64,000 nt of DNA from Affinibrenneria salicis. Its GTDB lineage: Bacteria; Pseudomonadota; Gammaproteobacteria; Enterobacterales; Enterobacteriaceae. Shown one piece after another: positions 58,094 to 64,000 of the stretch (position 1 is the first letter of the stretch; the number at the start of each line of letters is the position of its first letter). Below the pieces are notes generated by a model. That model made no database searches and had not been told where the DNA came from. It saw only the letters and a list, made by a program, of their open reading frames with translations. A program made the translations under genes and the position numbers. The DNA lies in NCBI RefSeq assembly GCF_008710095.1, contig NZ_VYKJ01000002.1, positions 1 through 64,000 of the forward strand, in the 5' to 3' direction.

Positions 58094-58708
58094 GTGATAG
58101 GTCGTCTCCGAGGCATTATCCTGGAAAAACAGCCGCCGCAGGTACTCATCGAGTCCGCTGGCGTGGGCTATGAAGTGCATATGCCGATGACGTGCTTTTA
58201 CGAGCTGCCGGAAATTGGGCAGGAAGCCATTATTTTCACTCATTTTGTCGTGCGCGAGGATGCGCAACTGCTGTTCGGCTTTAATAATAAGCAGGAGCGC
58301 GCGCTGTTTCGCGAACTGATTAAGGTCAACGGCGTCGGGCCGAAGCTGGCGCTGGCCATTCTGTCGGGCATGTCGGCGCAGCAGTTCGTCAGCGCGGTCG
58401 AACGGCAGGAGATCGGCGCGTTGATCAAACTGCCGGGCGTGGGTAAAAAAACCGCCGAGCGTCTGGTGGTGGAGATGAAGGACCGCTTTAAAGGTCTGAA
58501 CGGCGATCTGTTTAATTCCGCCATCGATATTCCGCTGAGCGCGGCGCAGGCGGCGCAGAATGACAGCGACCCGGAAAGCGAAGCGGCGGCGGCGCTGGTG
58601 GCGTTGGGTTATAAACCGCAGGACGCCAGCCGAATGATTGGCAAAGTCGCGCTTCCGGGGGCAGACTGTGAAACGCTGATCCGTAACGCATTGCGTGCTG
58701 TGCTGTGA
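58094..58708 (+). CDS. ruvA: Holliday junction DNA helicase subunit RuvA
   Basis: A protein of 204 aa with the N-terminal OB fold ([20 protein letters not shown]), two helix-hairpin-helix motifs ([34 protein letters not shown]) and a C-terminal domain that contacts RuvB. It binds the junction and loads RuvB. ruvB starts 8 bp later. Confidence 0.98.
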   Translation: MIGRLRGIILEKQPPQVLIESAGVGYEVHMPMTCFYELPEIGQEAIIFTHFVVREDAQLLFGFNNKQERALFRELIKVNGVGPKLALAILSGMSAQQFVSAVERQEIGALIKLPGVGKKTAERLVVEMKDRFKGLNGDLFNSAIDIPLSAAQAAQNDSDPESEAAAALVALGYKPQDASRMIGKVALPGADCETLIRNALRAVL

Positions 58709-58716
58709 GGTAGACC

Positions 58717-59721
58717 ATGATTGAAGCTGACCGTTTGATCTCGCCCGGCGTGATCCCCGAAGAAGAAGTTATCGACCGGGCTATCAGACCGAAACTGCTG
58801 ACTGAATACGTCGGCCAGCCGCAGGTGCGCGAGCAGATGGAAATCTTTATCCAGGCGGCTCGCCAGCGCGGCGACGCGCTGGATCACCTGCTGATTTTTG
58901 GTCCTCCGGGGCTGGGTAAGACCACGCTGGCGAATATCGTCGCCAATGAAATGGGCGTTAATCTGCGCACCACCTCCGGCCCGGTGCTGGAAAAAGCCGG
59001 CGATCTGGCCGCGCTGCTGACCAATCTCGAACCGCACGACGTTCTGTTTATCGATGAAATCCACCGATTATCGCCGGTGGTGGAAGAAGTGCTGTACCCG
59101 GCGATGGAAGATTATCAGCTGGATATTATGATCGGCGAAGGGCCGGCGGCGCGTTCGATTAAGCTCGATTTACCGCCGTTTACTCTGATTGGCGCCACCA
59201 CCCGCGCCGGCTCGCTGACCTCGCCGCTGCGCGACCGCTTCGGCATCGTTCAGCGGCTGGAGTTTTATCAGGTGGCCGATTTGCAGCACATCGTCGGCCG
59301 CAGCGCGCAGTGCCTGGGGTTATCGCTGACGCCGGACGGCGCGCTGGAAGTGGCGCGCCGCTCGCGCGGCACGCCGCGTATCGCCAACCGCCTGCTGCGC
59401 CGCGTGCGCGACTTTTCCGAAGTGCGTTCCGACGGCGCGATCACTTCGGAAGTGGCGACTCAGGCGCTGGATATGCTGGCCGTGGACAGTCAGGGGTTTG
59501 ACTACATGGACCGCAAGCTGCTGCTGGCGATTATCGATAAATTTATGGGCGGGCCGGTCGGGCTGGATAATCTGGCGGCGGCGATTGGCGAAGAGCGTGA
59601 AACGATTGAGGACGTGCTGGAACCCTACCTGATTCAGCAGGGTTTTGTACAGCGCACGCCGCGCGGCCGCATGGCGACGCAGCATGCTTATCGCCACTTC
59701 GGACTGACCCGGCCCGAATAA
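58717..59721 (+). CDS. ruvB: Holliday junction branch-migration ATPase RuvB
   Basis: An AAA+ motor of 334 aa. Walker A GPPGLGKT, Walker [10 protein letters not shown], and the arginine-finger region TSPLRDRFG are visible, followed by a winged-helix domain ([18 protein letters not shown]). Same operon as ruvA under LexA control. Confidence 0.98.
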   Translation: MIEADRLISPGVIPEEEVIDRAIRPKLLTEYVGQPQVREQMEIFIQAARQRGDALDHLLIFGPPGLGKTTLANIVANEMGVNLRTTSGPVLEKAGDLAALLTNLEPHDVLFIDEIHRLSPVVEEVLYPAMEDYQLDIMIGEGPAARSIKLDLPPFTLIGATTRAGSLTSPLRDRFGIVQRLEFYQVADLQHIVGRSAQCLGLSLTPDGALEVARRSRGTPRIANRLLRRVRDFSEVRSDGAITSEVATQALDMLAVDSQGFDYMDRKLLLAIIDKFMGGPVGLDNLAAAIGEERETIEDVLEPYLIQQGFVQRTPRGRMATQHAYRHFGLTRPE

Positions 59722-59723
59722 GC

Positions 59724-59748
59724 GCCGGCCTCAGGCCGGCTGTTTTTT
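59724..59748. terminator. terminator between ruvB and znuB
   Basis: A 7-bp GCCGGCC/GGCCGGC stem followed by a T run on the plus strand; it serves ruvB and probably also ends znuCB. Confidence 0.85.
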
Positions 59749-60516
59749 TACCAGACTGACGATAAACAGCAGCGAGGCGCACAGCACCACGGAAGGGCCG
59801 GCGGGCGTGTTGTAGCCGGCGGAAAAGATCAGCCCGCCGGTGACCGCCAGCATCCCTGTCAGTATCGCCAGACCGGCCATCTGTTCCGGCGTGCGCGCAA
59901 AGCGGCGCGCGGTGGCTGCCGGGATAATCAGCAGCGACGTAATAATCAATGCGCCGACGAACTTCATCGCCAGACCGATGGTCAACGCGGTAATCATCAT
60001 CAGCAACAGCTTTACCCGCTGCAGATGCACGCCATCCACATGCGCCAGCTCCGGGCTGATGGTCATGGAGAGCAAGGCGCGCCACTGCCATTTCAGCGTG
60101 GCGACCACTACCAGCACGCCGCCGCCGATAAACCACAGATCCTGCGGCGTAACCGACAGCAGATCGCCAAACAGATAGGCCATCAGATCGACCCGGACAT
60201 TATCCATCAGGCTGACCACCACCAGACCGAGCGACAGCGCGCTGTGCGCCATGATGCCCAGCAGCGTATCTATCGCCAGGTAAGGGCGTCGCTCCAGCCA
60301 GACCAGCCCCAGCGCCAGCAGCAGCGTGACCGCGATAACCGCATAGAACAGATTGACGTTCAGCAGCAAGCCGAAGGCCACGCCGAGCAGCGAAGCGTGC
60401 GCCAGCGTGTCGCCAAAGTAGGACATGCGGCGCCAGACCACAAACGAGCCCAGCGGGCCGGCGGCGATCGCCAGCAGGATACCCGCCAGCCAGCCGGGAA
60501 ACAGCAGTTCAATCAC
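59731..60516 (-). CDS. znuB: zinc ABC transporter permease ZnuB
   Basis: A protein of 261 aa with about seven membrane segments; ABC-3 family. [20 protein letters not shown] and [20 protein letters not shown] are conserved. It forms the membrane channel for zinc taken from ZnuA. It overlaps znuC by 4 bp. Confidence 0.97.
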   Translation of the reverse strand: MIELLFPGWLAGILLAIAAGPLGSFVVWRRMSYFGDTLAHASLLGVAFGLLLNVNLFYAVIAVTLLLALGLVWLERRPYLAIDTLLGIMAHSALSLGLVVVSLMDNVRVDLMAYLFGDLLSVTPQDLWFIGGGVLVVVATLKWQWRALLSMTISPELAHVDGVHLQRVKLLLMMITALTIGLAMKFVGALIITSLLIIPAATARRFARTPEQMAGLAILTGMLAVTGGLIFSAGYNTPAGPSVVLCASLLFIVSLVKKQPA

Positions 60517-61271
60517 GCGTCGTTACCTCCCTTGCGTCGCAGAATAATACGTCCGTTTAAATCGTGACGGTGATTATGATGATGACGGTAGATCGCCAGC
60601 TGTTCCGCGCCGCGCTGGCCGAACATCGCCAGAAATTCCGGGTGGATTGATACCACTTCGGGCGTACCGGAACAGCAGATATGTTGGTTCAGGCACAACA
60701 CCTCGTCCGTTTTGGCCATCACCAGATGCAAATCGTGGGACACCATTAGCACGCCGCAGTCGAACTCCTGACGCAGCTGGTTGATCAGGTCATACAGCGC
60801 CAGCTGACCATTGACGTCGACCCCCTGAGTGGGTTCATCCAGCACCAGCAACTGCGGCCGGTTCAGCAGCGCGCGCGCCAGCAGTACGCGCTGGTTTTCG
60901 CCGCCCGACAGTTTTTGCATCGGCTGACGCAGCAGGTGCGCGGCCTGCACCCGCTTCAGCGCCGGCAGAATATCCTGCTGACGCACGCCGGGGCGCAGCG
61001 TCATAAAACGTTCCACGCTGAGCGGCAACGTCGCGTCAAGATGGAGCTTTTGCGGCACATAGCCGATACGCAGCCCCGGGGCGCGCGTCAGGGTGCCGGC
61101 AGTGGGGGCGAGCAGGCCCAGCACGATGCGCACCAGCGTGGATTTACCCGCCCCGTTGGGGCCGAGCAGCGTCAGAATGCGGCCGGACTGTAGCGTCAGC
61201 GAAATATCCGACAACACCTTGCGGCCATCGAAGGCGGCGGAAACCTGACTTAATGTAACAAGAGTGGACAT
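60513..61271 (-). CDS. znuC: zinc ABC transporter ATPase ZnuC
   Basis: A protein of 252 aa. Walker [10 protein letters not shown], signature [20 protein letters not shown], Walker [13 protein letters not shown]. It powers zinc import with ZnuB. The start at 61271 ([20 protein letters not shown]) is conserved; a longer frame across the znuA promoter is rejected. It has the usual C-terminal His-containing tail. Confidence 0.97.
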   Translation of the reverse strand: MSTLVTLSQVSAAFDGRKVLSDISLTLQSGRILTLLGPNGAGKSTLVRIVLGLLAPTAGTLTRAPGLRIGYVPQKLHLDATLPLSVERFMTLRPGVRQQDILPALKRVQAAHLLRQPMQKLSGGENQRVLLARALLNRPQLLVLDEPTQGVDVNGQLALYDLINQLRQEFDCGVLMVSHDLHLVMAKTDEVLCLNQHICCSGTPEVVSIHPEFLAMFGQRGAEQLAIYRHHHNHRHDLNGRIILRRKGGNDA

Positions 61272-61293
61272 AGAATTAGATTTGCAGATGTAT

Positions 61294-61316
61294 TGTGATG
61301 TTATATCATAACTGGC
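61294..61316. promoter_or_regulatory. Zur-like operator between znuC and znuA
   Basis: The core GTTATATCATAAC (61300-61312) is a near-palindrome like the E. coli znu Zur box. Zur with zinc would repress both divergent genes. Confidence 0.75.
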
Positions 61317-61344
61317 AATAATTAAACCAATGAGATAATGAGTC

Positions 61345-62415
61345 ATGCAACAACAATCAATCGCACAGCGCTCCGCTAAATGGTTAAAACCTTTACTGCT
61401 GGCCAGCACGCTTATGATGGCCGGCTCGACGTTCAGCACGCTGTCTGCCGCTGTTTTAACCTCGATACGCCCGCTCGGATTTATTGCTGCAGCCATTGCT
61501 GATGGTGTAACAACAACGGAAGTTTTGCTGCCGGATGGTGCTTCACCCCATGATTATGCCTTGCGCCCGGCGGATGTCCAGCGTTTAAAGTCAGCGCAGC
61601 TGGTTATCTGGATCGGGCCGGAAATGGAAACCTTCCTGACGAAACCGATATCGCAACTCGATAGCGGACGGCAGATTACGCTGGCCGAACTGCCGGCCAT
61701 CCGGGCGTTGCTGGTTAAAGAGTCGGCTCACGCGCATCATGCCGAGGCCGGGGAGCAGCATGATCACGATGCGCATCAACATGCCGATGCTCAGCAGACT
61801 GCGGCCCACGAACATGACCACGGCGAGCACGATCAGCCGGGCGACGATGCGGCGCACGACCATGACGAAGAGGACGATGGGCACCATCATGGCGAGTACA
61901 ATATGCACATCTGGCTCTCGCCGGCGATGTCAAAACAGGCGGCTATCGCTATTCACGCAAAATTATTGGAACTTATGCCGCAAAATAAGGACAAATTAGA
62001 CGCGAATCTGCTTTCTTTCGAACAACAACTCGCGCAAACAGACGAAAAAGTTGTTAAGATGCTGAAGCCTGTGCAGGGTAAGGGATATTTCGTGTTTCAT
62101 GATGCCTATGGCTACTTTGAGAAACACTATGGTTTGAGCCCGTTGGGCCACTTTACCATCAACCCTGCCATCCAGCCCGGCGCGCAGCGTTTAAATGAAA
62201 TTCGAACTCAGTTGGTTGAGCACAAAGCGGTATGCGTTTTTGCTGAGCCACAATTCAGGCCAGCCGTAATTAATGCTGTTGCCCGGGGTACTGACGTGCG
62301 TTCTGGCGTGTTGGACCCGCTGGGGAGCGGTATCGCCCTGAGTAAGGACAGTTATGCTGACTTTCTATTGCAGTTGTCCAACCAGTACGTGAGCTGCCTG
62401 AAGGAAAAAATATAA
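61345..62415 (+). CDS. znuA: periplasmic zinc-binding protein ZnuA
   Basis: A protein of 356 aa, longer than the ~310 aa of E. coli ZnuA because of an extended His/Asp-rich loop (about residues 130-190, with [12 protein letters not shown] and [10 protein letters not shown]). Signal peptide at the start; HDYALRP and HIWLSPAM carry zinc ligands. It captures periplasmic zinc for ZnuBC. The long loop may store or shuttle extra zinc. Confidence 0.97.
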   Translation: MQQQSIAQRSAKWLKPLLLASTLMMAGSTFSTLSAAVLTSIRPLGFIAAAIADGVTTTEVLLPDGASPHDYALRPADVQRLKSAQLVIWIGPEMETFLTKPISQLDSGRQITLAELPAIRALLVKESAHAHHAEAGEQHDHDAHQHADAQQTAAHEHDHGEHDQPGDDAAHDHDEEDDGHHHGEYNMHIWLSPAMSKQAAIAIHAKLLELMPQNKDKLDANLLSFEQQLAQTDEKVVKMLKPVQGKGYFVFHDAYGYFEKHYGLSPLGHFTINPAIQPGAQRLNEIRTQLVEHKAVCVFAEPQFRPAVINAVARGTDVRSGVLDPLGSGIALSKDSYADFLLQLSNQYVSCLKEKI

Positions 62416-62427
62416 GGATGCGAATAA

Positions 62428-63750
62428 GTGCAGCAGATAGTCCGAACTATCGCTCTTGCGTATAACAGCTTACCCCGGCCTCATCGCGTCATGCTGGGGT
62501 CGCTTACCGTCGTTACATTGGCCGTTGCAGTCTGGCGGCCTTTTGTTTATCCCCCCGTCAGTGATGCTCCCGTCATCGTTCGCGATATCGATCTCGACAG
62601 CAGTCAGTTGCGTTCGCTGGCTCCCGAAGCCAGCGAACCTATCGATCAGCCGGTTCCCGATGACGATATCCCGCAGGATGAGCTGGACGATAACGTCGCC
62701 GATCGCGGCGGCGTACACGAATACGTGGTGTCAAGCGGCGATACGCTGGGCAGTATTTTAACGCAGTACGGCATCGATTTGGGCGAGGTGACGCAGCTGG
62801 CGGAGCAGAATCCGGCATTGCGCAACCTGAAGATCGGCCAGCAGATCTCCTGGGCGCTTAATGAAAACGGCGACCTGCAAAGCCTGACCTGGCAGATGTC
62901 GCGGCGCGAAACCCGCACCTACGAGCGGGTGGACAACAATTTTAAAGAAAACAGACAAACCATCAAAGGCGAATGGCGCAACAGCGTATTGACCGGCGAA
63001 CTCAACGGCAGCTTTGTCAACAGCGCCAGGGCCGCAGGGTTAAGCAGCGCGGAAATCAGCGCGGTGATCAAGGCGCTGCAGTGGCAGCTGGATTTTCGTA
63101 AGCTGCGCAAAGGCGATCGCTTCGCGGTGTTGATGTCGCGCGAAATGCTGGACGGCCGCAGCGAACAGAGCGAACTGCTGGGCGTACGCCTTAACAGCGG
63201 CGGCAAAGATTATTTCGCGGTTCGCGCCGAAGACGGCAAGTTTTACGATCGTGAAGGTTCGGGGCTGGCGCGCGGCTTTATGCGTTTTCCCACCATGAAA
63301 CAGTTCCGCATTTCCTCTAATTTTAACCCGCGCCGGGTCAATCCGGTTACCGGACGCATTGCGCCGCATAAAGGCGTCGACTTCGCCATGCCGGTAGGAA
63401 CGCCGGTGCTGGCCGTCGGCGACGGCGAAGTGGTCATTGCGCAGCGCAGCGGGGCAGCCGGCAACTACATTGCGGTGCGTCATGGGCGCCAGTACACCAC
63501 GCGTTATATGCACCTGAACCGCGTGCTGGTGAAACCGGGGCAGAAGATAAAGCGCGGCGACCGTATCGGCCTGTCGGGCAATACCGGTCGCTCTACCGGG
63601 CCGCACCTGCACTACGAGTTCTGGATTAACCAGCAGGCGGTCAACCCGCTGACGGCGAAATTGCCGCGCTCCGAAGGGCTGAGCGGTCAGGATCGCAACG
63701 AATATCTGGCTACCGTTCGTCAGGTGATCCCTCAGCTCCAGATCGATTAA
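62428..63750 (+). CDS. mepM: murein DD-endopeptidase MepM
   Basis: A protein of 440 aa with an N-terminal membrane anchor, a LysM domain (VVSSGDTLGSILTQYGI) and a C-terminal M23 metallopeptidase domain with HKGVDFAMPVG and HLHYEFW zinc ligands. It opens peptidoglycan crosslinks for cell growth. GTG start at 62428 after AAGGATG. Next to znuA as in E. coli. Confidence 0.96.
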   Translation: MQQIVRTIALAYNSLPRPHRVMLGSLTVVTLAVAVWRPFVYPPVSDAPVIVRDIDLDSSQLRSLAPEASEPIDQPVPDDDIPQDELDDNVADRGGVHEYVVSSGDTLGSILTQYGIDLGEVTQLAEQNPALRNLKIGQQISWALNENGDLQSLTWQMSRRETRTYERVDNNFKENRQTIKGEWRNSVLTGELNGSFVNSARAAGLSSAEISAVIKALQWQLDFRKLRKGDRFAVLMSREMLDGRSEQSELLGVRLNSGGKDYFAVRAEDGKFYDREGSGLARGFMRFPTMKQFRISSNFNPRRVNPVTGRIAPHKGVDFAMPVGTPVLAVGDGEVVIAQRSGAAGNYIAVRHGRQYTTRYMHLNRVLVKPGQKIKRGDRIGLSGNTGRSTGPHLHYEFWINQQAVNPLTAKLPRSEGLSGQDRNEYLATVRQVIPQLQID

Positions 63751-63771
63751 TTCCCTGCGGGGCGTTGCTAC

Positions 63772-63796
63772 AGCCGGCGGTTTTTGACCGCCGGCT
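63772..63796 (+). terminator. terminator after mepM
   Basis: A 9-bp stem AGCCGGCGG/CCGCCGGCT with a T-rich loop. Confidence 0.75.
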
Positions 63797-63905
63797 TCGC
63801 TGTTTCTACGGGGTTGATTTATGCCGGCTATGCTGAGACCGACGGCGCGGCGTCGCCGGCATTGGTTATGATGACTATTCACTCGTTTACCTGAAGAGTT
63901 TGTGC

Positions 63906-64000
63906 ATGGAAAAAGAAAAAAAGACTAACGCGGAGTTTATCCCTCAGTTTCAGCGAGTCTTTTACCATCCCCGTTACTGGGGCGTGTGGCTGGGCGTGGG
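63906..64000 (+). CDS. lpxM: lipid A myristoyltransferase LpxM, N-terminal part
   Basis: The first 31 residues, MEKEKKTNAEFIPQFQRVFY then HPRYWGVWLGV, match the N-terminus of LpxM/MsbB, which adds the last acyl chain to lipid A. The gene runs off the window. The position after mepM is the same as in E. coli. Confidence 0.88.
   Translation, partial: MEKEKKTNAEFIPQFQRVFYHPRYWGVWLGV

Overview
The window is enterobacterial chromosome (order Enterobacterales) interrupted by a large foreign island. The right part (about 37.7-64 kb) is GC-rich. It carries, in nearly the E. coli order, tRNA-Ser(GGA)-ycdX-ycdY, yceB-grxB-mdtH-rimJ-yceH-murJ, argS, yecM, cutC, cmoBA, yecN, yecE, aspS-nudB-yebC-ruvC-ruvAB, znuBC/znuA, mepM and lpxM. 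Gene order and base composition fit a soft-rot or tree-pathogen relative such as Brenneria, Lonsdalea, Dickeya or Pectobacterium. The genus is a guess.

The left part (about 1.25-37.7 kb) is an AT-rich island of about 36.4 kb bounded by a 15-bp direct repeat of the tRNA-Ser(GGA) 3' end (1253-1267 and 37698-37712). An intact P4-type integrase lies at its left end and a decayed integrase relic at its right end beside an intact tRNA-Ser gene. A second intact tRNA-Ser(GGA) with its own promoter lies outside the left end. It is embedded in exact 174-bp repeats that each begin with the last ~18 nt of the tRNA, an arrangement like the E. coli tyrT locus. Left of that, the end of a second, related element is visible, together with the left end of an IS200-like insertion sequence.

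Island layout: integrase, a DUF6387-like gene, an AlpA-type regulator, four small acidic proteins and a truncated H-NS-like protein (1.4-5.7 kb); a probable defence pair, a deoxyribosyltransferase-like/TPR protein plus a TIR protein (6.0-7.7 kb); a reverse-strand block ending in a RepL-like winged-helix protein beside four phased 16-bp palindromes (7.9-11.2 kb); small genes, lipoproteins and membrane proteins of unknown role (11.3-20.2 kb); a MOBQ (MobA/MobL) relaxase with an oriT-like hairpin (20.2-21.9 kb); an NdpA/YejK-like protein coupled to a membrane protein (23.0-25.5 kb); ankyrin, TraD-like and DUF4056-like genes and a full-length H-NS (25.8-29.7 kb); an orphan type IV pilin cassette with pilS, pilV and two more exported proteins but no assembly machinery (30.0-33.9 kb); then a possible PD-(D/E)XK nuclease and a two-gene membrane/cytoplasmic pair (35.2-36.9 kb). 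Replication-like, mobilisation-like and H-NS genes together suggest an integrated mobilisable plasmid carrying defence cargo.

The core genes cover peptidoglycan and LPS synthesis (murJ, mepM, lpxM), tRNA charging and modification (argS, aspS, cmoA, cmoB), Holliday-junction repair (ruvABC with a LexA box) and zinc import (znuABC with a Zur-like box). Functions of island genes rest on motifs and memory of protein families; no searches were run.
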